From NCBI RefSeq assembly GCF_900109955.1, contig NZ_FOJB01000001.1, positions 186,001 to 250,000 on the forward strand: a DNA stretch of 64,000 bases, written 5' to 3'. Position numbers and translations under genes: made by a program. The number at the start of each line of letters is the position of its first letter. The first letter of the stretch is position 1. The notes beneath the pieces are model-generated. The model was not told the DNA's origin. It saw only the letters and a list, made by a program, of their open reading frames with translations, and searched no databases. The stretch is from Aliiroseovarius sediminilitoris (GTDB taxonomy: Bacteria; Pseudomonadota; Alphaproteobacteria; Rhodobacterales; Rhodobacteraceae). This document shows positions 26,431 through 36,119 of the stretch, piece by piece.

Positions 26431-26460
26431 CTTTTTCTTGTCCAAAATATCCTGGGGTGA
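26431..26460 (-). repeat. Recurrent intergenic motif (CCCC-AGGATATTTTGG-CAAGA type)
   Basis: Minus-strand sequence 26460-26431 contains CACCCCAGGATATTTTGG followed by ACAAGAAAAAG. Similar sequences occur at 36080-36102 (minus), 10059-10082 (plus) and 57891-57912 (plus), all intergenic or leader positions. A nearby 6-base-pair hairpin, AGGGGC-AAC-GCCCCT, spans 26476-26490. Function unknown. Confidence 0.4.
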
Positions 26461-26488
26461 ATGCGCAACGCGCAGAGGGGCAACGCCC

Positions 26489-27142
26489 CTAATCGTAGTC
26501 CCGCGCGCCAAAAATCGCAGACCCTACCCGCACATGTGTCGCACCTTGTGCAATCGCACGCTCGAAATCGCTGCTCATCCCCATTGAAAGTTGCTCCAAC
26601 CCGTTGCGTTTGGCCATCTTGGCCAGCAGGGCAAAATGCAGGGTCGGCTCTTCATCTACCGGCGGAATGCACATCAACCCGACGATTGGCAGTCCCAGAT
26701 CACGACATTCGCTGACGAAATCATCCAGATCGTCGGGCATGATCCCCGCTTTCTGAGGCTCCTCGCCTGTGTTCACCTGAATGAACAACTGCGGGCAATG
26801 CCCTTCTTCGTTGGCAATACGCGCTATGGCACGGGCCAGCTTCGGGCGATCGAGGGAATGGATCACATCGAACAGACCCATCGCCTGACGGGTCTTGTTG
26901 GATTGCAACGGGCCGATCAGGTGCAATTCCACACCGTCGAAACGCTGTTTCAGATCCGGCCACTTACCGGCAGCCTCTTGCACCTTGTTTTCACCAAAGA
27001 CGCGGTGGCCTTCTTCCAGAACGGCAACAACGCGGTCCAGCGGCTGAACCTTTGACACGGCAATTAGGTGCGTCGACCCGGGCACACGCCCAACGCGCGC
27101 CTCTTCTTTGGCAATACGGTCGGTGATGTCGGAAAGTGGCAT
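26489..27142 (-). CDS. YggS-family PLP homeostasis protein
   Basis: The 217-residue protein binds PLP through Lys31 in LIAVSKVQPLD and has the family motifs FGENKVQEA, HLIGPLQSNKTRQA and LSMGMSSDFERAI, then GATHVRVGSAIFG. YggS/PLPBP buffers pyridoxal phosphate; it is not a racemase by itself. The ATG at 27142 follows GGGGGATC. It is convergent with the YkuD-like gene and lies downstream of the porin terminator on the same strand. Confidence 0.92.
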   Translation of the reverse strand: MPLSDITDRIAKEEARVGRVPGSTHLIAVSKVQPLDRVVAVLEEGHRVFGENKVQEAAGKWPDLKQRFDGVELHLIGPLQSNKTRQAMGLFDVIHSLDRPKLARAIARIANEEGHCPQLFIQVNTGEEPQKAGIMPDDLDDFVSECRDLGLPIVGLMCIPPVDEEPTLHFALLAKMAKRNGLEQLSMGMSSDFERAIAQGATHVRVGSAIFGARDYD

Positions 27143-27181
27143 GGGATCCCCCAAGTCTGATTGTTCAGATATAGGTGTCCC

Positions 27182-27213
27182 AAAAGAAAAGAGCGGGCAC
27201 AAGGCCCGCTCTT
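27182..27213 (-). terminator. Rho-independent terminator of the porin gene
   Basis: On the minus strand AAGAGCGGGC-CTTGT-GCCCGCTCTT (27213-27189) is a 10-base-pair stem with a 5-base loop, followed by TTCTTTTG. It lies 24 bases after the porin stop at 27237. Confidence 0.9.
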
Positions 27214-27236
27214 CCCTTAGTCATAATCCGTTAGGA

Positions 27237-28079
27237 TTAGAACAGCATGATGATGCCGAGGTCAGCAACAGTCGTGCCGCCAACTTCGCCAACACCGGCG
27301 TTGAACGATGCGCCACCGCCCAGGTCGTATGCAACGCCCAGACCGTATGCGTCAGTCGACAGAGCACCGACTTCAACTTCCGAGTAAGCAGCGCTTACAA
27401 CAACTGCGCCCATGGTGTAAGCACCGTGGATACCGTAGGAGGTCACGTCGTTGTCGTCATTGCGCGAATACAGAGCGTTGATCGAGAAGTCAGCGATATC
27501 AGCGCCAGCTTTCACGTGAATGGTGTTCGACGTGTCGATGTTGCCCCAATCGTCGTAACCCAGACCAACGTTGAAGTCACCCATCGAGTAGGTGGCTGCA
27601 ACCGAGGTGATCTCGGTGCCGTTGAAGTCGTGCGAGATTGCGATCCCGAAGTCACCGAAAGTGCCTTCGTACATCATGTTGCCCATGTCGGCTGCGTCAA
27701 CCAGAGCTTCTGCAACGTTGTCGGTGCCGATGCCGCCGTAACCGATGTCCGACAGACCCAGTTTTGCGTCAACAGCCGAACCAACGTTACCAACCGAGAA
27801 CTTGCCGAAGCCGCCTTCGATGTAAGCCGACGAGCCGTCGACAGCGCCGCCACCAGCGGTGTTGGTGATGTCGAAGGTTGCGCCGAAGCCCAGGCCGCCA
27901 TCGGTTTCACCGGTCATCGAGACCGTCAGTGTCAGATAGTGGTCCAGCGTCCAGTCGTCACCAACTGCGACGTCTGCGTATTCAAAGCCGATACCGGCTT
28001 CACCCGAAAAGCTGATTTCAGCGGCGGCGAAGCCAGCCGATGCAACCAGTGCGGTCGAAGCGAAGAGAATCTTTTTCAT
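27237..28079 (-). CDS. Gram-negative porin (Rhodobacter type)
   Basis: The 280-residue precursor has a signal peptide (MKKILFASTALVASAGFAAA) and then alternating beta-strand segments (SFSGEAGIGFEY, LTVSMTGETDGGLGFGATFD). The last residue is Phe, the BAM recognition signal. Strongly acidic loops and abundant Gly/Ala/Asp suggest a highly expressed general diffusion porin. Codon use is markedly biased and a strong terminator follows. The ATG at 28079 follows GAGGG. An inverted repeat (28112-28137) lies 33 bases upstream and may regulate it. Confidence 0.9.
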   Translation of the reverse strand: MKKILFASTALVASAGFAAAEISFSGEAGIGFEYADVAVGDDWTLDHYLTLTVSMTGETDGGLGFGATFDITNTAGGGAVDGSSAYIEGGFGKFSVGNVGSAVDAKLGLSDIGYGGIGTDNVAEALVDAADMGNMMYEGTFGDFGIAISHDFNGTEITSVAATYSMGDFNVGLGYDDWGNIDTSNTIHVKAGADIADFSINALYSRNDDNDVTSYGIHGAYTMGAVVVSAAYSEVEVGALSTDAYGLGVAYDLGGGASFNAGVGEVGGTTVADLGIIMLF

Positions 28080-28111
28080 TTCGTTTTCCCTCATGTGTTT
28101 CAATAGTGCAC

Positions 28112-28137
28112 CTCAATTCAGGGAAATCCGAATTGAG
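28112..28137. promoter_or_regulatory. Inverted repeat in the porin promoter/leader
   Basis: CTCAATTC (28112-28119) and GAATTGAG (28130-28137) are perfect 8-base arms separated by 10 bases, a 26-base element upstream of the porin start. Arm spacing suits a dimeric regulator; a 5'-leader stem is the alternative. The rest of the 28080-28374 gap shows no coding potential I can support, although the DUF3576 frame stays open through it. Confidence 0.5.
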
Positions 28138-28374
28138 TATGATGGTTCAATCTACCTTTCCGCCGGGGTTTGCAAGAAATGCGAAACCAGTTTTCGGATT
28201 GTGGCCGAAATTGGTGCTTCTATGCCACAGTTTCCCAGGCCGCATTTCCGGGGTCGCTGTATTCCCGCTCTTTTCCAGCGTCTTGGCCCGCAAAAGCTCT
28301 GTTTGGGAAAACGCTTGCCCGCCTGTATGGCCTTATATACTAACAAGAGGAAATTGAGGAAACGGGGCTTATTT

Positions 28375-28869
28375 ATGCGCATCTTCAAGTCTGTCGCATT
28401 CGGAATTTCATTGATTGGTGTGCTCGGGCTGTCTGCCTGTGGCGGCGGCCGCGGATCGTTGGGGATCGGCGGTGGTCAGCAGCAGGCAAATACCGTCCAG
28501 CATTCGCCCCAAACGGAAGAGCGGCGCGAAACCATCTGGGATTTGTTCACCAATGTGGACGACCCCAACACCACGGTCGAAGTAAACCGTTATATCTGGA
28601 ATGCCTCGCTGGATGTGCTGAGCTTCATGCCGGTTCAGGCCGCCGATCCCTTCTCGGGTATCATCGTCTTTGGCTTCGGTCGTCCGCCCGGCGGCGGCTC
28701 CACTTACAAAGCCACCGTTTACGTGCGCGACCCCGCGCTGGATGCGCGGTCGTTGTCAGTCGCACTCTATACACGGTCCGGCCCCGCCAGCGCCGAAGCC
28801 GTGCGCAAGGTCGAAGATGCGATCCTGACCCGCGCGCGCCAGCTTCGTATTCGCGACGGCAACCTCTAG
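28375..28869 (+). CDS. DUF3576-family lipoprotein
   Basis: The 164-residue product has a lipoprotein signal (GVLGLSAC, lipidated Cys22), a glycine/glutamine-rich linker (GGGRGSLGIGGGQQQA), and a soluble C-terminal domain (VNRYIWNASLDVLSFMPVQ, PFSGIIVFGFG), matching DUF3576. Its function is unknown; it is widespread in alphaproteobacteria next to leuS. The ATG at 28375 begins the signal peptide; the open frame upstream is porin promoter DNA and is rejected. A hairpin separates it from leuS. Confidence 0.82.
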   Translation: MRIFKSVAFGISLIGVLGLSACGGGRGSLGIGGGQQQANTVQHSPQTEERRETIWDLFTNVDDPNTTVEVNRYIWNASLDVLSFMPVQAADPFSGIIVFGFGRPPGGGSTYKATVYVRDPALDARSLSVALYTRSGPASAEAVRKVEDAILTRARQLRIRDGNL

Positions 28870-28898
28870 ACCCGGATCGACCATCGGAATAAGACAAG

Positions 28899-28922
28899 CG
28901 CCGGGCCAGTTGCCCGGCGTTT
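28899..28922 (+). terminator. Hairpin terminator between the DUF3576 gene and leuS
   Basis: CGCCGGGC-CAGTT-GCCCGGCG (28899-28919) is an 8-base-pair GC stem followed by TTTCT. The U-tract is short, so termination is probably partial. Confidence 0.6.
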
Positions 28923-28943
28923 CTACATCAAGGACCAAGCCGC

Positions 28944-31487
28944 ATGTCGCGATACACAGCCGCCGATATCGAACCGAAATGGCAAGAAGCCTGGGACAAG
29001 GCCGGAATTTTCACCGCCAAGCGCGATGAAACGCGCCCCAAGTATTATGTGCTAGAGATGTTCCCCTATCCATCAGGCCGTATCCATATGGGGCATGTGC
29101 GCAATTACACGATGGGCGACGTGATCTCACGCTATAAATCTTCTTGTGGTTTCAGTGTGTTGCATCCAATGGGCTGGGATGCCTTCGGAATGCCTGCGGA
29201 AAACGCCGCGATGGCTCAGGGTGGTCATCCCGGCACATGGACCTATGACAATATCAAGACCATGAAAGGTCAGATGAAGCCTTTGGGCTTGTCGATTGAT
29301 TGGAGCCGCGAATTTGCCACCTGCGACCCGGAATATTACGGCCAGCAACAATCCATGTTCATTGATTTCATGGAGCGCGGACTGGTCTATCGCAAAAACG
29401 CCACGGTGAACTGGGACCCGGTCGATATGACCGTTCTGGCCAATGAACAGGTGATCGACGGCTGCGGCTGGCGGTCGGGCGCACCGGTCGAACGCCGCGA
29501 TCTGACGCAGTGGTTCTTCAAAATCTCGGATTATTCGGCCGAGTTGCTGGAGGCGCTGGACAGCCTGGACAACTGGCCTGAAAAGGTGCGCACCATGCAG
29601 GCCAACTGGATCGGCCGCTCGCAGGGTCTGCAATTCAGCTTTGAACGTGTGGATGGCGGCGAGATCGAGGTCTATACGACCCGTCCCGACACGCTGATGG
29701 GCGCGTCCTTCATCGGTATCTCGCCCGACCACCCAATTTCCAAGGCGCTTGAGGCCGAGAGCCCCGGGATTGCCGCCAAACTCGCCGAAATGCGCAAGGG
29801 CGGCACCACGGAAGAAGCCATCGAAACCGCCGAGAAGCTCGGGTATGACACCGGCATCCGCGTGAAACATCCGCTGGATCCGAATTGGGAACTGCCAGTG
29901 TGGATCGCCAACTTCATTCTGATGGATTACGGCACCGGCGCGATTTTCGCCTGCCCGGCCCATGACCAGCGCGACCTTGATTTCTGCCGCAAGTATGACT
30001 TGCCGGTAATCGACACTTTCCTGTCGTTGGAAGACCCCTCGCCCGTCGATAAAGAGGCCTTCGTGCCGCCAAAATCCGAAAAAGTGAAATGGATCAATCA
30101 TTTCGCCGGGTTGGACGAGGCCACAGGCGAAGAAGCGCTTGAGGCCACCATCACATTCGCCGAGGACGCCGGCTGGGGCAAAGGCGTCGAAAAGTTTCGC
30201 CTGCGCGACTGGGGGCTGAGCCGCCAGCGCTATTGGGGCTGCCCGATCCCTGTCGTTCATTGCCCCGATTGCGGCGTTGTCCCTGAAAAGAAAGAGAATT
30301 TGCCGGTCAAACTGCCCGAAGACGTGACCTTCGACGTGCCCGGCAACCCGCTGGACCGCCACCCGACATGGCGCGACTGCGCCTGCCCGTCCTGCGGCAA
30401 GCCCGCCCAGCGCGAAACCGACACGATGGACACCTTTGTCGATTCGTCCTGGTATTACGCGCGCTTCACCTCTCCGAATGCCGACACGCCTACGGATCTG
30501 GACGACGCAAGCTATTGGATGAATGTCGATCAGTATATCGGCGGCATCGAGCACGCCATTCTGCACCTGCTCTATTCCCGCTTCTTTGCCCGTGCGATGA
30601 ATATCTGCGGCCACCTGCCCGACAAGGCGATCGAGCCGTTCAATGCGTTGTTCACCCAAGGCATGGTGACGCACGAAATCTATGTCACGCGCGACGAAAA
30701 CGACCGGCCTGTGTATCATCTGCCAGAAGACATCGAATGGACGGAAAGCGGCGCGCGCCTTGGGGCCTGCGGGACCGAGGTTGAGGTCATCCCCTCGGCC
30801 AAGATGTCGAAATCCAAGAAGAACGTGGTGGATCCGGCCAACATCATTTCGTCCTTCGGCGCCGACACTGCGCGCTGGTTCGTGCTGAGCGATTCGCCCC
30901 CTGAACGCGATGTGGAATGGACAGCCTCGGGCGCGGAAGCCGCTGCCAAGCACTTGGCCCGCGTGCACGCCACTGCCGTCAAGATCGCGGAAATGGATGA
31001 TGCAGACGGGGACGATACCGATCTTCTGCGCGCCATGCACAAGGCGATCCATGATGTGACGATGGGTATCGAAAGTTTTGGTTTCAATGCCGCCATCGCA
31101 AAGCTCTATGCCTTCCAGAACACCATTTCAAAATCGAAAGCGGGAGGGCGCGCGCAAAAACTGGCGATGCGCACGCTGGCACAGTTGATGTCCCCAATGA
31201 CGCCACACCTGTCAGAAGAAATCTGGTCGTTGCTGGGTGGCGAGAGGCTGATCGCGCAAGCCCCCTGGCCAAAAGCGGACGAGGCGATGTTGGTCGAAGA
31301 TACCGTCACCATGCCCATCCAGATCAATGGCAAACGGCGTGCGGAAATCAGCGTGCCCAAAGATATGGGCAAAGCCGAGGTTGAAAAACTGGCGCTGGCC
31401 GAGGATGCTGTTGTCAGGGCGCTTGATGGCAAGTCGCCCAAGAAAGTCATCGTGGTTCCGGGGCGCATTGTGAATGTCGTGGTCTGA
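28944..31487 (+). CDS. leuS: Leucyl-tRNA synthetase
   Basis: The 847-residue class I synthetase has the HIGH motif as His48-Met-Gly-His51 in [18 protein letters not shown], and KMSKS at 620-624 in [16 protein letters not shown]1 editing insertion lies between them (about 225-410). It charges tRNA-Leu. The ATG at 28944 follows AAGGACC. lptE overlaps its last 14 bases, starting the overlapping leuS-lptE-holA operon that is usual in alphaproteobacteria. Confidence 0.97.
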   Translation: MSRYTAADIEPKWQEAWDKAGIFTAKRDETRPKYYVLEMFPYPSGRIHMGHVRNYTMGDVISRYKSSCGFSVLHPMGWDAFGMPAENAAMAQGGHPGTWTYDNIKTMKGQMKPLGLSIDWSREFATCDPEYYGQQQSMFIDFMERGLVYRKNATVNWDPVDMTVLANEQVIDGCGWRSGAPVERRDLTQWFFKISDYSAELLEALDSLDNWPEKVRTMQANWIGRSQGLQFSFERVDGGEIEVYTTRPDTLMGASFIGISPDHPISKALEAESPGIAAKLAEMRKGGTTEEAIETAEKLGYDTGIRVKHPLDPNWELPVWIANFILMDYGTGAIFACPAHDQRDLDFCRKYDLPVIDTFLSLEDPSPVDKEAFVPPKSEKVKWINHFAGLDEATGEEALEATITFAEDAGWGKGVEKFRLRDWGLSRQRYWGCPIPVVHCPDCGVVPEKKENLPVKLPEDVTFDVPGNPLDRHPTWRDCACPSCGKPAQRETDTMDTFVDSSWYYARFTSPNADTPTDLDDASYWMNVDQYIGGIEHAILHLLYSRFFARAMNICGHLPDKAIEPFNALFTQGMVTHEIYVTRDENDRPVYHLPEDIEWTESGARLGACGTEVEVIPSAKMSKSKKNVVDPANIISSFGADTARWFVLSDSPPERDVEWTASGAEAAAKHLARVHATAVKIAEMDDADGDDTDLLRAMHKAIHDVTMGIESFGFNAAIAKLYAFQNTISKSKAGGRAQKLAMRTLAQLMSPMTPHLSEEIWSLLGGERLIAQAPWPKADEAMLVEDTVTMPIQINGKRRAEISVPKDMGKAEVEKLALAEDAVVRALDGKSPKKVIVVPGRIVNVVV

Positions 31488-31971
31488 TCGCCGTTTTTTC
31501 CTGACTGCACTGGTCGCCACGGCGGCGCTTGGGGCCTGCGGGTTCACCCCGGTCTATGCGCCCGGCGGTTCGGCGGATGGTCTGCGGGGCGCGGTGACGG
31601 TGGCCGCACCCTCTGACGCCAACAGCTATGAGCTGGTGAAACGTCTGGAAGAGCGGTTGGGCCGCAACCTGTCGGCCCCGTATGATCTCAGCTATACCAT
31701 CACCACCCGATCCGAAGATGTCGGCGTGACCCCCCGGCAAGAAATCACCCGCACGCAAATCCTTGGCGCAGTTGAATTTTCTGTGACCTCATCCGCAACA
31801 GGCGAGGTTGTGGAAAGCGGCAGCTTGTCGAACTTCACCTCGTATTCGACCGAAGGGTCCACGGTGTCAACCGCATCGGTCGAACGGGATGCAAAGCGGC
31901 GATTGATGGTATCGCTTGCCGACATGATGGTTACGCGATTCACCGCCACCTTCTCAGGTTGGGGCAAATGA
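31474..31971 (+). CDS. lptE: LPS-assembly lipoprotein LptE
   Basis: The 165-residue lipoprotein has a signal ending LGAC (Cys22), preceded by [13 protein letters not shown], with the twin-arginine-like start common to alphaproteobacterial Lpt[16 protein letters not shown] follows. It plugs the LptD barrel that inserts lipopolysaccharide in the outer membrane. It overlaps leuS by 14 bases, and its TGA overlaps the ATG of holA. Identity rests partly on this conserved order. Confidence 0.88.
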   Translation: MSWSDRRFFLTALVATAALGACGFTPVYAPGGSADGLRGAVTVAAPSDANSYELVKRLEERLGRNLSAPYDLSYTITTRSEDVGVTPRQEITRTQILGAVEFSVTSSATGEVVESGSLSNFTSYSTEGSTVSTASVERDAKRRLMVSLADMMVTRFTATFSGWGK

Positions 31972-32993
31972 AGCTCGCACCGCGCGAAGCCGTTAAGTAT
32001 TTTGCCAAGCCCGACCCCCGCCGTACCGGCGTTCTGATTTACGGGTCGGACGCGATGCGTGTCGCCCTGAAGCGGCAGGAGTTGATTGCCAACCTGATCG
32101 GCCCACAGGGCGAAGAAGAAATGCGCCTGACGCGAATCCCGGCGGGTGATCTGCGCAAAGACCCCGCGATGCTGTCTGACGCGATCAAGTCACGAGGCTT
32201 CTTCCCCGGTCCCCGCGTGGCCTTTGTCGAGGACGCGACCGAGACGACCGCTGGCGTCATCGACAACGCGTTGGAGGATTGGCAAGATGGCGATGCGCAA
32301 CTCGTCGTCACCGCGGGCAATCTGAAAGCCCGTGGCGCGCTGCGTAAACTGTTTGAAATCCACCCAAATGCCTATGCGGTCGGGATCTATGACGATCCAC
32401 CAACGCGGGACGAGATCGACGCCGACTTGAAACGCGCCGGGGTCGCGGACATTTCACCCGAGGCGATGAACGAGCTGACCAGCCTGTCACGCGACCTTGA
32501 TCCGGGGGATTTCCGGCAGACCGTGGAAAAGCTGGGACTGTATAAGCTGGGCGATCAAACCCCCGTCACCCCCGGTGATGTATTGGCGGTCTCGCCCACC
32601 TCGACCGAGGCCGGTTTGGATGACCTGCTTCACGCCACCGCCGAGGGGCGCTCAGGCGAAATAGGGCCTGTTCTGGCCCGGCTTCAGGCACAAGGGGTCG
32701 ACCCGGTTGGCCTGTGCATCAACACCACCCGCCATTTCCGCGCGCTGCATGCGGCCTGCGCCGACCCGGCCGGACCAGCCCAGGGTATCAACCGGCTGCG
32801 CCCACCTGTGCATTTCAAAAGCCGGGACCGCATGGTGCGGCAAGCCCAGCAATGGGGGTTGCGACGCCTGGAACAGGCGCTGGAAATTCTGGTCGAGACA
32901 GACCTGACGTTGCGGTCAGCCCAAAAAGCGCCGGTGATGGCGCTGATGGAGCGCACCTTGATTCGCTTGGCCATGCTGGGAGCTAAAAGATGA
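31968..32993 (+). CDS. holA: DNA polymerase III subunit delta
   Basis: The 341-residue protein matches the delta clamp-loader subunit: [17 protein letters not shown] then GVLIYGSDAMRVALKRQEL, an N-terminal AAA-like domain without Walker A, and a C-terminal helical domain. It opens the beta clamp. The ATG at 31968 overlaps the lptE stop (ATGA). An upstream in-frame TTG at 31959 is less likely. It is followed by a GST gene overlapping by four bases. Confidence 0.9.
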   Translation: MKLAPREAVKYFAKPDPRRTGVLIYGSDAMRVALKRQELIANLIGPQGEEEMRLTRIPAGDLRKDPAMLSDAIKSRGFFPGPRVAFVEDATETTAGVIDNALEDWQDGDAQLVVTAGNLKARGALRKLFEIHPNAYAVGIYDDPPTRDEIDADLKRAGVADISPEAMNELTSLSRDLDPGDFRQTVEKLGLYKLGDQTPVTPGDVLAVSPTSTEAGLDDLLHATAEGRSGEIGPVLARLQAQGVDPVGLCINTTRHFRALHAACADPAGPAQGINRLRPPVHFKSRDRMVRQAQQWGLRRLEQALEILVETDLTLRSAQKAPVMALMERTLIRLAMLGAKR

Positions 32994-33580
32994 CCTACAC
33001 GGTGATCGGGCCGACCGTCACCCGCACCTTCCGCGTTCTGTGGATGCTGGAGGAGTTGGGGCAAAGCTATGACCGTCTGACCCATGCTCCGCGATCAGAC
33101 GCGCTGCGCAAATTCAACCCGGCGGGCAAGGTGCCGGTGTTGTTGGATGGCGACGCCGCCCTGACGGACAGCACCGCGATCATGCACTACCTCGCTGACA
33201 AACACGGTGCGCTGACTTATCCGGCTGGCACGCTCGACCGCGCACGCCAGGACGGGTTCACCCATTTCCTTCTGGATGAGATGGACGCCACCCTGTGGAC
33301 TGCCGCGCGCCACACCTTTATTCTGCCCGAAGAAAAACGCGTTCCCGAGGTGAAACAGAGCCTGAAATGGGAGTTTGCACGCGCGGTGAACGAGCTGATG
33401 CGCCGCAAGGGGGACGCACCGTTTCTGATGGGCGATCAGATGACCGTGCCGGACATTATTGCCACCCATTGCGGAAGCTGGGCCATCGCGGCGGGTTTCC
33501 CGCTGGAGAACGACGCTTTCCGCGCCTATGCCAAGCCCTTGCGCAGCCGGGCGGCCTATGTGCGGGCTTCTGCCGCCTGA
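32990..33580 (+). CDS. Glutathione S-transferase family protein
   Basis: The 196-residue protein has an N-terminal thioredoxin-like GST domain (FNPAGKVPVLLDGDAALTDS, the cis-Pro and glutathione-binding part) and an all-helical C-terminal domain with FLMGDQMTVPDIIATHC. It begins with ATG overlapping the holA stop. The last 25 bases overlap the convergent flavoprotein gene. Substrate unknown. Confidence 0.88.
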   Translation: MTYTVIGPTVTRTFRVLWMLEELGQSYDRLTHAPRSDALRKFNPAGKVPVLLDGDAALTDSTAIMHYLADKHGALTYPAGTLDRARQDGFTHFLLDEMDATLWTAARHTFILPEEKRVPEVKQSLKWEFARAVNELMRRKGDAPFLMGDQMTVPDIIATHCGSWAIAAGFPLENDAFRAYAKPLRSRAAYVRASAA

Positions 33581-34752
33581 TCTTGCGCCCATTTTGCGGC
33601 GGCGCGCCCTGCATGCCGCCCCGTCGCCAGACAGGTGGTCAAAAGATACCCCCCCGTTGGCGCATCCCAATCCAGCATTTCGCCGCAAGCAAAGACACCG
33701 GGCAGGGTCTTGACCATCAACCCTGCATCCAATGCGCCGAAAGGCAGCCCGCCCGCCGTTGAAATCGACTCGTCCATTGGGCGCGGCCCGTGGTGGAGAA
33801 CCGGCAGTGCCTTTATCACAGAAGCCAAAGCCGTAGGGTCGGTCGGCAACGGGCGGGCAAATTCCTGCAACAGCGCGATCTTGGCCGGGTCCAGTTTCAG
33901 GGTCTTGCGCAAGTGGTTTGTCAGGCTGGTTTTGCCACGGGGTTTTGCCAACCGGGTCGCCACATCATCGACGCTGCGATCGGGCGTCAGATCAACGAAC
34001 AACACCGCCCCGTCCCGCATCGCACGACTGACGGCATAGATTGCCGATCCCTCGACCCCTTTGGACGAAATGACAAACTCCCCCACCACCGACGTGTCAC
34101 CTGCGTGCAGGCGCACAGGCTTTATCGGCACCCCGAAATGGCGCGTCATGTGATCTGACCAAGCCACCACGAACCCCATGTTCGACGGCTGGAATGGCAC
34201 GCAGGCCACCCCATTTTCCGCAAGGATAGAGACCCATTTTCCATCCGATCCCAAGTGCGCCCAGCTGCCGCCGCCCAGCGCCAGAACGGTCACATCGGGG
34301 CGTAGAGCTTGTTCGCCGCCAGGGGTCGCAAACACCATGTCGCGCGCCCTGATCGCAGTCCAAACCCAGCCGCGCCGCATTTGAACACCCATACCGCCCA
34401 GTTCAGCCAACCACGCGCGCAGCAAGGGAGAGGCTTTCATCGCCTTGGGAAAGACGCGGCCCGACGATCCGGTGAGCACCTCTTGCCCCAGCCCGCGCGC
34501 CCAGTCCTGCACGGCTTCGGGCCCGAAATCCGCAACGATATCGTGAAGCTGCTTCGGCCCAAGTATTTGGCTGAGAAACTGCTCCAGCGGTTCGGCTTTG
34601 GTCAGGTTCAGCCCGGACTTGCCCGCCATCAGGAATTTGCGCGCGGGCGAGGGTTTTGCCTCGGCAATGGTGACAGACAGACCGGCCCGCGCCAGTTCAC
34701 CCGCTGCCATCAAGCCACCAGGCCCTGCACCGATGACCAGAGCTTGTGTCAC
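33556..34752 (-). CDS. HI0933/YhiN-family flavoprotein (BaiN-like)
   Basis: The 398-residue protein has an N-terminal FAD site (LVIGAGPGGLMAAGELARAG), KFLMAGKSGLNLTKAEP, a central inserted domain, and the C-terminal TAGGLPFGALDAGLMVKTLP and GVFACGEMLDWDAPTGGYL that complete the FAD site. The family is NAD(P)/FAD-dependent with uncertain substrates. The GTG start overlaps the mscS stop (GTGA). Its 3' end overlaps the convergent GST gene by 25 bases. Confidence 0.88.
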   Translation of the reverse strand: MTQALVIGAGPGGLMAAGELARAGLSVTIAEAKPSPARKFLMAGKSGLNLTKAEPLEQFLSQILGPKQLHDIVADFGPEAVQDWARGLGQEVLTGSSGRVFPKAMKASPLLRAWLAELGGMGVQMRRGWVWTAIRARDMVFATPGGEQALRPDVTVLALGGGSWAHLGSDGKWVSILAENGVACVPFQPSNMGFVVAWSDHMTRHFGVPIKPVRLHAGDTSVVGEFVISSKGVEGSAIYAVSRAMRDGAVLFVDLTPDRSVDDVATRLAKPRGKTSLTNHLRKTLKLDPAKIALLQEFARPLPTDPTALASVIKALPVLHHGPRPMDESISTAGGLPFGALDAGLMVKTLPGVFACGEMLDWDAPTGGYLLTTCLATGRHAGRAAAKWAQDQAAEART

Positions 34753-36074
34753 GCGGTGTCCTGAGTGGGGGCTTTCATCTCGACCACGCGATGCGGATAG
34801 GGGATTTCGATGCTGTTGGCCTTGAGGGTCTTCCAGACCTGCATCATCACACGCGGCGTAAACTTGTTGCGCCCGTCGTCGATGCCGTTCACCCAGAACT
34901 CAACCGCGAAATCCACTCCGCTATCACCGAAGGCACGCAGCTCGCAGTCCGGGCGGTGTTCCTCGGTGTCGGTCAACACAAAGTCCAGTTCCGCCACGGC
35001 GTTTTCAATCAGTTCGGGGATCGCTTCAATATCGGAGTCGTAGCTGACCGAGAACGGTGCCTCGTACCTGTTGGCGCTGCCCGCATCCGAGTAGTTCACA
35101 ACCCGGGTGGTGATGAAATGCTCGTTCGGAACAACGATCCAACGGCCGTCAAACGTCTCTAATATGGCGGCTCGGGCGGTCATCTTCACAATTGTGCCCG
35201 CCTCGCCCCCATCCAGTTCAACATAATCCCCGACGGTGGCCTGCCCTTCCAGTAGAAGGATCACGCCGGAAATGAAGTTCGATGCAATCTGTTGTAGCCC
35301 AAAGCCAAGCCCGACACCGATGGCACCCCCAAGAACCGCAAGCGAGGTCAGGTTGATGCCCATGATGTTCATCAGCACCAGGAACGCGACGCCGAAGATC
35401 GCGATCTCGGCAGCCTTGGCGGCCAGTTCTCGCGTTGCCGGGCGCATTTCCTTCTGTTTCTTGATCGCCTGCCGCGTCTGATCGTTCGACCACCGCCCCA
35501 GCCAGAAGATCGTGCCGCTGATCACGACAAACTTCACGGCGAACAGCAGCGAGAAGCTCATGTTGCCCAGCGGCACAACGGTTTCTTCCAGTTTGGTAGT
35601 GACCGGCGCAAGCAACCCAAGCACATAAAGCGCCGCCACGGGGATCAGCACATACCGGCCCAGCAGCTTCAGGAACGGATCCTTGAGGATCTGCTTCACA
35701 AAGGCCCGCACCGCAAGGAACAGGAATATCCGTTTACCCAGTGCGATCACGGCTCCGGACCCGAACAGGGATCGCGTCACTTGTTCACCAATCCCGGTAA
35801 ACGCCCATGCCAGCAGGGGCAGGGTCAGCGGAAGGAATATCAGCAGGAACAACCGCGCCTTCGACAGCAGGGATTTTTGGTTGCCGGCGGGTGACAGCAA
35901 CCGTGTAATGAGAGGGGTCAGCTTTCGCGCAACCAGATGCGCCGCCAGATAGGCCACGACCAGCAAGCCGAATTGCGACCACGCCGCCGGGGACAGAAGC
36001 CACCCTTCGGCAAGTTCCCACGCTTGGTTGAAATAACCTATGGCCTGATCCAGAATTTCCGGGCGGTTCTCCAT
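34749..36074 (-). CDS. MscS-family mechanosensitive channel
   Basis: The 441-residue membrane protein has about six predicted segments, then the MscS pore helix region (LTSLAVLGGAIGVGLGFGLQQIASNFISG), the beta domain (GDYVELDGGEAGTIVKMTARAA), and RWIVVPNEHFITTRVVNYS. The pore helix is glycine and alanine rich as in MscS. It opens under membrane tension to release solutes after osmotic downshock. The ATG at 36074 is preceded by a copy of the recurrent intergenic motif and GAGGAC. Confidence 0.92.
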   Translation of the reverse strand: MENRPEILDQAIGYFNQAWELAEGWLLSPAAWSQFGLLVVAYLAAHLVARKLTPLITRLLSPAGNQKSLLSKARLFLLIFLPLTLPLLAWAFTGIGEQVTRSLFGSGAVIALGKRIFLFLAVRAFVKQILKDPFLKLLGRYVLIPVAALYVLGLLAPVTTKLEETVVPLGNMSFSLLFAVKFVVISGTIFWLGRWSNDQTRQAIKKQKEMRPATRELAAKAAEIAIFGVAFLVLMNIMGINLTSLAVLGGAIGVGLGFGLQQIASNFISGVILLLEGQATVGDYVELDGGEAGTIVKMTARAAILETFDGRWIVVPNEHFITTRVVNYSDAGSANRYEAPFSVSYDSDIEAIPELIENAVAELDFVLTDTEEHRPDCELRAFGDSGVDFAVEFWVNGIDDGRNKFTPRVMMQVWKTLKANSIEIPYPHRVVEMKAPTQDTA

Positions 36075-36119
36075 GCGTGTCCTCTTGCCAAAATGGGGAT
36101 GTTTGCAAAACTATCCGGC

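Noticed and set aside
28093-28374. N-terminal extension of the DUF3576 lipoprotein in the same frame
   Set aside because: It would run through the porin promoter and inverted repeat and would put a signal peptide in the middle of the protein. The ATG at 28375 begins directly at the lipoprotein signal.
29127-31052. 641-codon open frame on the minus strand
   Set aside because: It is antisense to leuS, which has all class I synthetase motifs. The reverse frame has no homology I recognise.
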